A stretch of DNA of 64,000 bases from Gamsiella multidivaricata. Lineage: Eukaryota > Mortierellomycota > Mortierellomycetes > Mortierellales > Mortierellaceae. Every line of letters starts with the position of its first letter. Position 1 is the stretch's first letter. A program made the position numbers and the translations under genes. The stretch is from positions 62,001-126,000 of the forward strand of contig NW_026251759.1 in assembly GCF_025024155.1 (NCBI RefSeq), in the 5' to 3' direction. This document shows, one piece after another, positions 47,148 to 58,757 of the stretch. The notes beneath the pieces are model-generated. The model did no database searches. It was not told the origin of the DNA and saw nothing but the letters and a program-made list of their open reading frames with translations.

Positions 47148-47618
47148 ATGGCCAACGGTCTACTAGGATCTATGGAAAAGTCCATGAGTCGCAAGGCCGC
47201 AACTCACAACCTTGACAACCCCGCTACTAACACCAAGAAAAAGACATGCACCAACAGCAAAAAGGAATGCAGAATCGACAACAGACATATCGCGATCGAA
47301 CGAATTGCCAACGTAATGTGGGATGCTTTACTAAGAGCGAAGCGATTAGACACAGATAATAACGATGGGTTGTCAAAACACATCCACTCAAAGTACGCCT
47401 GCATTCCAGGGCTCGCGGAGGACCTAATACCCTTTCTCGCAAAGAAGTGTCACCAGGAATGGCAATCTCAAAGGGTTCATGCTGGATCCCAGCTTATGAT
47501 CCCTATTCAAAAAACATCAACAATCATGGAATTCATGTATCGATGCGAGAAAACCAGTTTCATTCAACTGCCGTCTTCCGAACCAACAATAACTAGTACA
47601 CAATTGGTCGCACGATGA
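47148..47618 (+). CDS. Unrecognised open frame, 156 codons
   Basis: An ATG-initiated frame 40 bp after the previous gene. The product is basic and Thr/Lys-rich at the start (NTKKKTCTNSKKECRID), then helical (HIAIERIANVMWDALLRAKR, AEDLIPFLAKKCHQEWQ). I recognise no family. It may be a separate small gene, a further exon of the frameshifted gene, or chance. The remaining 270 bp to 47890 holds nothing obvious and should contain the 3' end of the RNF220-like gene. Confidence 0.25.
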   Translation: MANGLLGSMEKSMSRKAATHNLDNPATNTKKKTCTNSKKECRIDNRHIAIERIANVMWDALLRAKRLDTDNNDGLSKHIHSKYACIPGLAEDLIPFLAKKCHQEWQSQRVHAGSQLMIPIQKTSTIMEFMYRCEKTSFIQLPSSEPTITSTQLVAR

Positions 47619-47890
47619 CTGCAAAACGATCTTACAGCATGGGTTTGCTGTTTTTCAGCAAGAACGGAAGGATCCTCACTCTGGCAGCGCTATGGGTGGA
47701 GTGCATCAATTCTCTCCCGCTTTTTTTTCTTTATGGTAGAGTATAAACCTATCTCTAATTTCTCCAATCTAAAGGATTGGCATTGCATTAAACTCTTAAC
47801 TGGTGATAGTGCTCCGGAAGAGCATGAAGCACACCTGACAGAGGCCATGTCACGGATAGCACCATAGTATCGTGCATATGCCAGTTGATC

Positions 47891-49583
47891 TTAGAGGTAT
47901 ATCCGGCGTAGATCCTTGGGGAGAGTAATCTTTTGGCATTGGGGACACAGCTTTTTGCTGCCCAGTGTCTGCATCCAACATGCCTCGCAGTGCACATGCC
48001 AGCACACGATCGATGTCAACGGAGCCGTATACGGCTCCAGACAGATCAAACACGTCGGCACATTCTTGTTTGCAGACTCTAGATGCTTGATCTTGGATCT
48101 CAGGGCGTCGATTACCAGCTTAGTGTCCCCTGACGCGAATGCCGAGCTGATCATCGCGTTAATCCTGAATGCCTCGTCCTCTGCCTCGTCAACTTCCTCC
48201 AGATCGATCTCTTCGTCTTCATCAACTTGCTCCCCATCCACGCCTTTCGTATTTGCACTTTCATCCACTCCGGTCCATGTCCCTGAATTCGGCTGTTCCC
48301 TAGTGCTGCCCCCGCTACCGCTACTGTTGGCGGATAACGGTGGTGCTCTCTGTACAACATGACTCGACTCTAGTACGATCTCCCTCAGTTCATCCACATC
48401 CGAATCTGCATCGTTCATCACAACATCCCTTTCTGTGAACTGTACCCCTCCATACTCGTCCTCTTCATCGTCCTCCACATTCAAGTCATCGTCAATATCC
48501 TCCTGGACAGACCGGGATCCCGAGCCCAGCGATCCCATTCCGCCCTCAAACAAGGCTGTCGCCCGAACTCTTGTCTGACCTGCCCATGTGTACTCCTCGA
48601 ACGAATCCGTCACTCTGCTAATAGGTGTTGTTGCGATGGAGCTCCTTCCCGATGCACCCCCAGAAACAGGCGTGTTAGCTCCTGAAGAATTTTGTCCGGT
48701 GCTACTTCCGTGCCGCGCTGGCTGTGGGTTCGTCAGGCAGGCGTCAATGTGTGCGTTGATGTCATCCAGGGATCCAAAAAGCCGCTCGTTGCAAATAAAA
48801 CAAGTCGCTGGTGAATCATCGCCTGCGAGGGCATCACCAAGTGTTCCCGCAAGCCCTAGGCCAAGATCTGCAAGCCCTCGACCTGATCCTGCCGGGGCAT
48901 TGTCCTTGTTGTTTTGTCGAGCAGTTCTTCGCTTCTGTATATCTCGCAGCATCTATTGATGTTGATTTTAGCAAGTGTTAGAGTGAAAGAAATCATAGAT
49001 CCATTGAAATATGCGGAAGCAGCCTTTCTGTAAACATACATCGCGCTTTTCATTGTCAGATGCAGACCCACGACTCTTTCCTTTAGTGAATTGCTTTGAG
49101 GCTGCAATAGCCGCACCTCTCTTTCCTCGGGTGCTATTTGCACAAAATAGAAAAAAACATCATGCCAGATCAGTTTCACGTTGCGTTGCTCCTGCGAGAA
49201 CCTGATCTCCATCAACTGCCCCGAAATATGCATGCTAAATACCTTTCATTTGATACGCAAGCCTCCAGTTGATCAAGCTCCATACGATAGTGCTGTTGAT
49301 ACTGACTTGGGGCCACAATCTCATGACATATTGGACATTTGACAGACGGATTGCGTTTCGAGCGCTTGACAGGCGTTGACGACGCGGGGGATGACGAAGG
49401 TCGACCTTTTGCTTGAGTTGTATCATCCTCTGCTTCAATAGTGATATACTCGTCCTGATTCCCTTCCTCTACATCCTCGGCCTCCTCGTAGCGGACTCTT
49501 TTCTCTGTATGGCGTGTCTCTGTATCTAGAAGCCGATCGGTGCGTGTGACCATGGTAGAGTCCATTTGATTCCTGATCGCCAT
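47891..49583 (-). CDS. RNF220: RNF220-like RING E3 ubiquitin ligase
   Basis: Three exons (49583-49243, 49133-49040, 48952-47891) encode 498 residues. An N-terminal zinc-finger-like CPICHEIVAPSQYQQHYRME is followed by TRGKRGAAIAASKQF, then a central CFICNERLFGSLDDINAHID finger, an acidic middle and a C-terminal RING (CLICLEPYTAPLTSIVCWHV, then HCEACW...CPQC) ending in LRRIYL. This domain order and the CWHVHCEACW core match RNF220, an E3 ligase that ubiquitinates nuclear factors in animals. The last exon carries most of the protein. A nuclear or cytosolic ligase is expected; its fungal substrates are unknown. Confidence 0.82.
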
Positions 49584-50847
49584 GAGCTGGTGTCGAATTC
49601 GAGATCAGTCCCTTGCTTGAGTGTTTATGATGGTGTGGGTCTCCTTTATGATGGACTTCGTGAAAAAGGCTGATCGTTGCAAGGTTTGGTCTTGGTGCGG
49701 AGGCAAAATAAGATCTTGCACTTCAGATTGGGGACGGCCAAAAAATCTGCGGAATATCCTCTATCCTTCTCACCTCGCTCACTCAGCCCTTCATCACCTT
49801 GCCCTCCGACATCCCTCCCTCTTTACTCACATCTGCATGGACAGAATGTTGCCAAAACTCAGTATAACCACACAAGCAGGTCCGGCGATACTACATGGAC
49901 GGATATCGTGTGCCATTTCCCATTCTCTACATACCTTTTTTTTCAATAAAACAGATGGCGTATCTTGTATAGCGGCTGTCAATGGATCTGGATGGATGGG
50001 CAAAGCACGCGGGTGCTGAACCTTGTCCGTTCTCAGCATGCAGAAGATCCTCAGGGGTAGTGGAACTATGTATCTCCACGCATGGTCGCCTTCAATCCCC
50101 CCCAGATCTGTGCATGCTGTCGCAACTATTTCTGGTAACCTTGATTGTTTCCACACATTTAATTTAAAGTAATTTATTACCTGTTGTATCCACGACCACG
50201 ACACGACCACGAAGACGAACAAGGACACGAAAGAAGTCAACAACGGCCATGAACAATGTGTCGATGACCACTACACTATCCCCTGCTTGGTAGTCTAGTG
50301 ATATCCATCCACCACAGCACTCCCTTGTACCCACACTCCTACGTTTTTTCTTTCCTCCACCACGGGGCTGCACACCAATAACAGGGGTAGTGTTGACTTT
50401 TAAGGCGGCGAATAATATATTAGGCTATTTCAAATGCGATGATGATCCACAGAAGTTTTTGATGGGTCCCCTTAGGATCCGTGGGGACTGGGGACAGCTC
50501 GCTGGGGGCGCCGTGACTATCCTGTAAATGGGGCGGTGTTAAGGTTCTAGGCAATGGAGCGTCTTGAATCCTTTCCTTCCTTCTCTTTTCTGCACATCCA
50601 CGCAACGCCCTGCACCCTTTCCCTTTGCTTCCCTGACCCCTAAAACCTTTTTTGACTCGCCAGCTGATCGTCACTTCCGCACCGTGACACCCTGCCCTAT
50701 TGTATTATCCGCTCAATTTCCTTCCTCTCAACCAGCTTCTCTTCGCTCCGCTTCCTATACTTCTTCTCGCCACCGACCGCCGACCACTGCGTCCACAGCA
50801 CAGGAACCAACAGAAGGAGCAAGCGGAACACGGACGCCGCACTCACA
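49584..50847. other. Intergenic, divergent promoter region
   Basis: 1.26 kb between the RNF220-like gene (minus) and the NIPA-type transporter (plus). Short open frames are present without family resemblance. The last 250 bp before 50848 are CT-rich, as in a 5' leader. Confidence 0.5.
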
Positions 50848-51810
50848 ATGGCACTCGAGAACCTCTCAGAGGTCCTCTGGTCCACCCCTGGCGGAAGAGG
50901 CATCTTTGGGCTCTTTGGCCACCATAACGACAACAACAGCCCAGCCAACGCAACGCTCGCTCCAATGCACACCTACTACAACAGCCCCACCTATAGTCTT
51001 TTCGGCGGCGATACAGTCGGCGACGGCAGTAACGGGAACGGAACCACACCTCACAACTTCGTGGTCGGCATCTCCATAGCGGTCGCGACATCGTTCATCC
51101 AATCGCTCGGTCTGACCATCCAACGCAAATCTCATGTCCTCAATGAGGCGATCCATCCCAAGGAACTACGTCGGCAAGCCTGTCAACGTCCGCTCTGGCA
51201 CCTGGGCTTTCATACCTATATCCTTTCGAATCTCGCAGGAACTATCTTTTCAATTGGATATCTGCCTGTCATCATCTTGGCGCCTCTGGGAGCCGTAACG
51301 TTGGTCTTTAATGCCTTCTTTGCGCGTTTGCTCTTAGGCGACCGGTTCTCGCGACAGAGTGCAGCAGGTAAAAAAAATATACATATATATTCTCTCCTAT
51401 ATCAAATGACCCCAACTCCCCTCCTCTCTTCATTACTATACCGGTGTTGTCAATGGGACTTTGTCATGATGCCCGGAATTTGTGCTATTCCTCTCTGCAC
51501 TTGCAAGGCAATACGCAACACCGGTATATTTTTTTTTCTTGGCGATGCTGCTGTCGGGTGCGGTCTAAATTTATCATCGTACGATATGTGAATCTGTACG
51601 TGAGTGAATCATGGTTTTGGACCGGCCTCCCCACTCCAGACTCTTGGTGGATGCATTCAGCCCCTGCAAGGCTTAAAATGCGCTGTTATTAGTTGTTACG
51701 AGTGGCGAAGAGGTTGACAGGATTGCGATTGACACTTGCACAGGACTCAATATGGACCACGGACCACGAATGATTCGTCTAGAGATTATCTATTCCTTTT
51801 CTTCATATGC

Positions 51811-51841
<31 letters not shown>

Positions 51842-53258
51842 GCATGGAGGAACGTGCAGCAATGACACATCGACGCTGACTTTACTCGTTACCCTTTCAA
51901 CCTTGGCTGTGGACACTTCTTTTTTTTTTTTATAGGCACATTTTTGATTTTGTTGGGCGCCATTACGATCGGACTGTTTGGCATCGTGCCTGAGCCGAGC
52001 CATTCACTCGAGGACTTGATCCAACTCTGGAAGCGACCGGCGTTCATCGTATATTTCTCACTAATCGAATTCACACTCGTCAGTCTGCTGGTTGGAAACA
52101 GGATTGTGGAGCAGATTCTTCAGCGGAACGCCAAAGCCAACCTTGCAGCCAATAACCACCATCGTCTTCGCTCGGGATCCGCCGCCGTCAGCAGTGTGAA
52201 CCCCAATCTGAGCAGTGTACATACGACATCGTACCTCAGCAAGCTGATCGGCGGCAGTAGATTGTTTGGCAAGCTGAGTCCGACGAAGATCAAGACCATG
52301 CTCGGGATCTCCTATGGCTGTGTGAGTGGCATGCTCTCAAGTCAGGCCCTACTCTTTGCAAAGAGTGCCATCGAGCTGTTGATGCTGACTATCCTGGAGG
52401 GAAAGAATCAGTTCGAGAACCCGTTGAGTTGGTTCCTGGTCATTGCTCTGATCTCAGCAGCACTTCTTCAGGTATGGATCGATTTTTTTAGGAACTTTTT
52501 ATATAACGGAGATAACGGAGACAAAAAAAAAAACTCTGGCGTGATCAAGGATATTGCTTTACTTTTTTTTTTTTGTACGCAGGCAGAAACTATCCAGAGA
52601 ACGTTAATTGATTGCTCACAACCACCCAACTTTCCATCCTATATTCTTATTTTAATTACAGTTGTATTACCTGAACAAGGGCCTCCGACTCTGTGACACC
52701 GTGTTGTTGGTGCCGCTCTCGTTCTGCGCCTATAATGTCTCGTGTCTCTTCAACGGGCTCGTTTACTACAACCAATGGGGTCGACTCTACTGGTGGCAAA
52801 TCCTGTTGGTCCTCTTTGGCATCAGCCAGGTCCTCATCGGGGTCTTGGTTCTGGCCTGGCGACCTACCTCCGGCGAAGAGTATGGCGAGGAGGTCAATGA
52901 AGATGACGAGGCTACATTGTTGCTGCCGAATTCCTCGCGTCCAACCACACCAAGGCACAGCAGGGTCTTCTCCTTCAAGGGTGTCTCTGGCGAAGGTGGC
53001 GGAGGTCATTTGCAGCAGAATCCATCGATGGATGCGCGGAGCCTTATCCAAGGATTCGAGATGTACGATAGCGATGAGGAGGATGAATCTAGATGCAACT
53101 CACAGCAGGATCTCCCACAGACACAACATCAGCAGGACCAGCAGGACCAACGTCTCATCACTCTTGCTTCAGAAGAGAACCAAGGTGAAGAATACCCGTC
53201 GTTAGTCCAAACGCCAAAAACACTGACCTTCGCACCAACCAACCGGGGGTCAAAATGA
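50848..53258 (+). CDS. NIPA-type magnesium transporter
   Basis: Three exons (50848-51367, 51936-52471, 52662-53258) give 550 residues. The membrane core matches the NIPA family (Mg_trans_NIPA): FVVGISIAVATSFIQSLGLT, NLAGTIFSIGYLPVIILAPL, GAVTLVFNAFFARLLLGDRF, then TFLILLGAITIGLFG, SYGCVSGMLSSQALLFAKSA and YYLNKGLRLCDTVLLVPLSF. Eight to nine helices with a Ser-rich loop and a 130-residue acidic/Gln-rich C-tail are seen. NIPA proteins carry magnesium across the plasma membrane or endosomes. The first intron is 568 nt, about six times the local norm, and contains an A26 run. The start codon was chosen for context and because the N-terminal extension is polar and Asn/Gly-rich. Confidence 0.88.
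51368..51935 (+). other. Unusually long intron with A26 run
   Basis: Intron 1 of the NIPA-type gene. It begins GTAAAAAA and ends TTTTTATAG. A run of 26 A lies at 51811-51836. The content otherwise looks unique; no terminal repeats were found. Confidence 0.7.
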
Positions 53259-53336
53259 TCCAAAATAAAAATAGAGGTCAACGTGTTCTTTCGCTCATCT
53301 CTCGCTTGCGTTTATGCTCGTGTACGATTATTCTTT

Positions 53337-56300
53337 CTAAAGCTTGGAATATCGAAGTAAATCCACAATCGGATATGGCGCTCGACTTAGCTCCAATCCT
53401 GCCTTGAATCTAACCGCATCCTTCACAACCTCAGTTCCTTCCCTCAATGTGAGTTCGTCTCCTTCCTTTTCCTCGCCTGATGGAGGCAGATTGAGCGATC
53501 GAATGTGAACGGACACCTTCTTGATTTGTGGGCTACCCGGTAAGACCCAGCGCTGGAAGAATATGCGGGTCATGTCCAGCGTGATATTCTCGATCTCCTT
53601 GACATCTTCCTGGGTCTCCTCAAAGTCATAGTATCCCGAGGTGATCTGGTCCCAATATCTAGTGGTCTCCTGCTTCAAATTCTTGTCCTTCTCCAGTTTT
53701 TTCTTGATCAGAGATTGGACTTGTTTCCGGTAGGCCGCCTCGGTCATAGTCTCCAGCAGCGTCGCTAACCTAATTGTCAAAAAGCTCTCGATCCGATTCT
53801 CCACGTGGACGGGATCTCTCTCCGATTGCACCGAGATCCTGATCCCGTGAGTCCCACCAGGACAGTGAATGCCGCTCTGAACAATGTAGCCCAGCTGCTC
53901 GATCGTCCGTAGTTGGCTGAAGCACGGCTCCTGGATGATTTGGGCCAGAATCTGAACCACAGCTCGCTCTGTTCTCCGAGCTAGCTCTGGTCTGGAAGCA
54001 GGTATTTCGATCTGAACATAGTAATCAACGCCCGAATTGAGATTTTTGGGGTCCATGGAATCGCGTTCATAAACTGCCCGACATCCCTCGGGTACCGTCA
54101 GGGATCGCAAAGAGATGAGTTCCGATGGCACAAGCGGCCTCGGTGCAAGTCCGTTCTCGACAATCTCGGCGATCGAAAGCGCTTGGGCTTGATCTATGTT
54201 TCCATGTACCAGTCCCTCGATATGAAGACGATCTAGCATCTCTGGGTAGAACTGCTGCAAGCTCTCGGGCGTGATCGGTTCTAGCTCGTCCAGTCTCTCC
54301 AAGTACGTCCACATTTTCTCTTGGTGAAGATATCGCATGTAGTATTTTGCAAGGACATTGGGGTTGCTGAGATTGGAGTTTCGGAGGTTCCGCTCCATCT
54401 GCTCCTTGAGTCGCCAGAACGGGCCCGAATCGATCGTCAGGGTCTTCATGGTGCGGATGATTTTTTGAAGCAGAAGATGGGCCTTGTCGTTGTAGCCCTC
54501 AACTTTGAGGACGACTCCATCTATGGTGCAACTGAGGGAATAGTAAAGTCCCGCCTGTTCAGCATTGTACGCTTCCTCGTTAAGCGCATCCTTAACTAGC
54601 TCGACATAGAGCATGGATCTTGCTTGGTGGCTCGGTGACATCGTCATCATGGGTGATCTCAAAAGAAAGCAGAGATGGGCCCTGGGAATCCAGAAGACAT
54701 CGTCCTTCTTGTGCCAGAGTCGAGCCAGAGGCGTGTGCTTGACCAGGACCGGATGACTGAGCGGGCTTGGCGTCGGTACCTTTCCTGTCTCAAAGTTCTT
54801 TGGGATATATTCGTTCGGGACAGGGAAGTGTAGTTCTGGATGGGGTTCGAGCTGCTCCAGCCTTTTTAAAAGTGATGGGGAGACGTTCGCGACATGATAT
54901 TCTACACCATACCATCGCTCTGTCTCTGTAAACGCTTCCCCGGGTACAACAGTCGGGTCCTGGCTGACAACCTGCCCACACCATCTGTCCACCCGCAGTT
55001 CGTTGATATAGTCCATCACGAGATTGGGGTCATTGCCACGTACCAACTCTGATCCAGAGAGAATCCACTCAGGAGCATAGCCCTTCTGCATCTCTTTAGT
55101 TGTCCCAGTCACATATGCGGCAGCAGGTGTCATTTCCTTGAATCGGAACCCTATGCTCGCCAGCGACACAATCTATTAAAAAAAAAAAAAAAAAAAAAAA
55201 AAGCTAAACGACTATCATCTTGGCTCAAGAGGTCACTTACTTTCATGTTTTGTGCCAGCAAATTCATACCTCATCCCAGATGTAGGGCTTTACGCCTTCC
55301 TGTCGAAGGAGTTGAATATACTGAAAGACGATGACAGCTACGTCCTCGTGGTGATGCAGACCTTCCCTGGACAGATCAATCGTAACCTTAAAGAACTCGA
55401 AGCCAATCCCTCCAGGGTAGCTGCCAGCTGACAAGCTGTTCGCCCATCCCTTTCTCTTCAAGAGCGAAAGAATGGATCCGGCGCCCTCGTGGCCGATGAG
55501 ATGGCTGATGTAGCGAGTCGGTTGGACAGTATAGTGCCGCGTCGCATCCGGAAAAAGGAACTTGATTTCCAAGGACCTGGTATCTTTCACCGGCTTGACA
55601 TAGACCGTCGTCTGATCAAGGAAAGAACATAACAAGGATGTTATTAATGGAGCAAGGAAAAGACTTTCTCAAAAGCCATGGTGTAGTTGAGTTGGGTAAA
55701 CGTTACCAAGAATTCCTTTGATGTCAAGGGCGGGTTGGAGTAGGCGGGAGGTAGGATGTCAAGGTTTTTTACATCCGAGAATTTGTCGACAGCCCATACA
55801 GCAAGCTGGTCCAGCGATTCTAAAAAAGATCTACGTTAACTTGGTCTGCATTATCACATTTACCTTTGCACGCCTTAATTAAAACAGCTGTCGCTACCCT
55901 ACCACGTCCAAGAATGACCAGCTTCATGATGTTGGCAGAGTAGTATTTGTGATAAAACTTGATCAGCTCATCTCTGCTATCGATTCCCTCGTCCTTGGGA
56001 CCTTCCTCTAGAGTCAACAGGTTGCCTGTTCCAAAATGCCAGTAAGGGTGATCGCGACTTGAGAGATGTTTGCCAATTTGAAAGAGTCGTCGCTGGTCCA
56101 ATTGTAGGTTTCGCTTGAATTCAGAGTCCACTGCACGGATCTCCCGTTCCTTGCAACTCTCGTTGAACAATGGAGATATGAAGAACTGGGAGAATCTATT
56201 TGCATGAAAACCACATGGGATAAGCTTAGTCATCTGCCCTTGCTCCAACCAGGCATATAAACGAGGTGCCGTTTGTGCAATACCTATCGAGTGCGCCCTC

Positions 56301-56823
56301 AAGATATTCGTGGCCAACCTCAAAGTGATAGTTTGTATGGTCCAGAGAAGTGGATGCATTGGATTTTCCGGCGTGGAGCGACAAGAACTCCTTGTATTCG
56401 TTTTCACGCGGATATTTTGTAGTTCCAAGAAAGAGTAGGTGCTCCAAGAAATGAGCTAGGCCTTGAAGATTGTCCTATTTATCATAGCCATCCCACAGTA
56501 GGGCACATTACGCAGGGAGCAGGAAGATTGAAGGAACTAGGGTGTTAACAGAATATATAAAGAGAAGCAATTGAGTGGCGAAGGGCGCTGAAGGCGACAC
56601 TTACAGGGTCGCTCAGATGTCCGACATGTACATCCAATCCAGCTGCAGACTTGTCAGCCTTTGGATCATGGATCAAGAGCACCTCGAGCTCATTATTTAG
56701 TCGAAGAAGGCGGTAACTGCGCTCATCATTGGGAGATGACTCGATAGTCTTTGTTAAGACAGCATGGGTGCCATCCTTGGAAGGCTCGAACCCTTCAGAA
56801 AGGGCTATTCCATTTGCCACCAT
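53337..56823 (-). CDS. IDE: Insulysin-like M16 zinc metalloprotease
   Basis: Six exons (56823-56605, 56474-56284, 56195-55864, 55819-55707, 55611-55270, 55172-53337) encode 1010 residues, the usual size for insulin-degrading enzyme. The inverted zinc motif HFLEH is in exon 2 ([20 protein letters not shown]), with the distal Glu in AVDSEFKRN of exon 3. Later landmarks include [61 protein letters not shown] and [17 protein letters not shown]. The enzyme cuts small peptides inside a closed chamber made of four domains. In yeast the relative Ste23 also trims a-factor. Intron 5 carries an A25 run (plus strand) next to the acceptor. No signal peptide or PTS1 is seen. Confidence 0.96.
55178..55202. 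repeat. A25 homopolymer in an intron
   Basis: Lies within intron 5 of the insulysin gene. On the coding strand it forms the polypyrimidine tract directly before the acceptor. Confidence 0.9.
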
Positions 56824-57214
56824 CTTATAAGCTAGTATAAGCCATGAAGCGTATCAAACATCCTGTTAGGCGTGCTGTAACGCGTAGTAGTAGCTCAAGC
56901 ACTAAAACTTCATTCGGATCACTCATTGAAGGTAGGTCATTCATTCGTTTGGACGATGTGATGCAATGGTAGTTACCTTTCTAAGGGTGGCGAGTGACGA
57001 AAAGAGCAGAAGACCAGTATCGGCCTCGCACCGTGAACTTTGTATATGTATTTTTTGTCAGATAAATGACCACAGCACATTGAAACGAATCACATAGTCC
57101 AGTTCAATGTTCATTTTCTTTTTATTTCAAGCGAGTTGCATAATATACAAGTTGTTGTAGTGTACATAATACTAATAGTTTGTGGAGAGGAAGTAGTGAA
57201 TGGCATTGATGACT
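56824..57214. other. Intergenic, 391 bp
   Basis: Holds the insulysin promoter and the 3' end of the pirin gene. No gene is seen. Confidence 0.5.
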
Positions 57215-58099
57215 TTAAGCAATGGTCGACTGCCAATTGCGGGCGCGCTCAAATCCATTCTGACCATACTGGTAGTCCATAAAGGTCTTGTAGATCTCCT
57301 CCTGAGAGTTCATCACAAATGGACCGTGCTGGACAATGGGCTCCTTCAACGGCTCGCCCGCGATCACCACAAAGTGTGCGTCCTCGCCCTTGGTCTTGAT
57401 CTTGATCTTCTCGGCACCATCCTCTGAGAACGTAAGAGTATGGTGTGCCTTGCCCTCAAATTCCTTATCACCAATGAACGCTGTACCCTTGAGCATGTAG
57501 ATAAATCCGGTGTAGCTGGCAGGGATCGACTGCTCGACCGTCTTGTTCTTGTCCATCTTGAAGTCCAGATACATGGTGGGTGTGCGAGTGTAAACCTTGC
57601 TCTCTACGCCATGCGATTCGCCCGCAATGACCTTGATGGTGACACCCTCCTCAGGTGTAGCGCGAGGGATCTCCTTGTCGAGTAGTTCCTGATATTGGGG
57701 CTCGCACATCTTGTGCTCCTTGGGCAAGTTAATCCAGAGCTGCAGACCGTGGGCACGGGTCTGAGACTTGACTGGCATCTCCGAGTGAACAATACCGCGT
57801 CCAGCGGTCATCCACTGCAGGTCACCAGGTCCGATGGTTCCCTTGTGTCCTGCAAAGTCCTCGTGCTGGAACTGACCCTCGAGCATGTAGGTCACGGTCT
57901 CGAAGCCGCGGTGAGGATGGTCAGGGAAACCACCGTTCTTGTCGACATTGAACTCGTCGAGCATGAGGAAGGGGTCGTGATTGCGAAGTTCGGGACGACC
58001 AATGGATCGGCGGACTCGTGCACCGACACCCTCGCCTTGTTCACGAGAGAGGACAGACTTGACAATGGATCTTGAAGTTCTGGCGAGAGTTGAAGCCAT
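57215..58099 (-). CDS. PIR: Pirin, cupin-fold iron-binding protein
   Basis: A single exon of 294 residues from the ATG at 58099 (the frame stays open to 58396, but MASTLARTSRSIVKSV is the natural start). The N-terminal cupin has the metal ligands as HPHRGFETVTYMLEG (two His) and RGIVHSEMP (His and Glu), plus the pirin hallmark GPGDLQWMTAGRG. The C-terminal half has the second cupin (YLDFKMDK, TGFIYMLKGTAFIG, PFVMNSQEEI). Pirins bind Fe and act as redox-sensing transcription co-factors or quercetinases. The N-terminal 17 residues are basic, without acids, and could be a mitochondrial presequence. The lack of introns contrasts with most neighbours. Confidence 0.95.
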   Translation of the reverse strand: MASTLARTSRSIVKSVLSREQGEGVGARVRRSIGRPELRNHDPFLMLDEFNVDKNGGFPDHPHRGFETVTYMLEGQFQHEDFAGHKGTIGPGDLQWMTAGRGIVHSEMPVKSQTRAHGLQLWINLPKEHKMCEPQYQELLDKEIPRATPEEGVTIKVIAGESHGVESKVYTRTPTMYLDFKMDKNKTVEQSIPASYTGFIYMLKGTAFIGDKEFEGKAHHTLTFSEDGAEKIKIKTKGEDAHFVVIAGEPLKEPIVQHGPFVMNSQEEIYKTFMDYQYGQNGFERARNWQSTIA

Positions 58100-58757
58100 A
58101 GTAGAACTGGTTTGTTGTGGGATGTGTGTGAAAGTGCTTGTAGGGATGAAGTGTCTGAGTAACAGAGTGAAGTGCTGTGTATCGATGTTAATGTCGATGT
58201 CGATCTGAGAAAACTGGTTGCTTTTTTGATGAGAAAAGTTGGTGTCGGTCAAACTGTGGGGTCTCTTTATACTTTTTTTTTTCCTTCGAACAAACTTTCT
58301 GACCAATTGGCTTCTGTAAGCAGCCCCACAAACCGAATTTCTCTTTCTCGTAAGCTGGGCCAAGCCACAGCTTGCGCTTATCAATTCGCAATCCATTTAA
58401 GCATTGCTTTCCTTTTTTGGATTCAGAACGGAAACCAGTTGCTTCTGCAGGTCACAGATCGATATTATGTACGTGTCAGCATGCTCCTTACCTGACAAAT
58501 CTATCGGCTGCCAGAACTTTTGGCACCACCCCTGAGTGTATAGGCGCTGCTTATGTTCTAGCAAATACTACAAGGGAGGAGAAAGCTGTAGTCAATCTAG
58601 GTTTAGGTCCCGCGTCGCGTCGGGCACCTACATCACGGGCAATACTCATCGCTGTCGCCGCGAACACGGGCAGCTGGTACGTGAAAGAACACTTTTATTA
58701 TATACATGGCTGTCTTAAAGGCATCGCATTCTATGGGTGTGCTGGTGATCAAAATAT
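58100..58757. other. Intergenic, 658 bp
   Basis: Lies between the acyl-CoA oxidase stop and the pirin start, both on the minus strand. It contains the pirin promoter and an open frame on the plus strand that overlaps the oxidase end, judged a shadow. Confidence 0.5.

Noticed and set aside
55220..55269. Extra small exon between exons 5 and 6 of insulysin (a GTAAGT follows ACATGAAA)
   Set aside because: There is no acceptor AG before it, and direct joining of exon 5 to 55172 keeps phase and gives [13 protein letters not shown].
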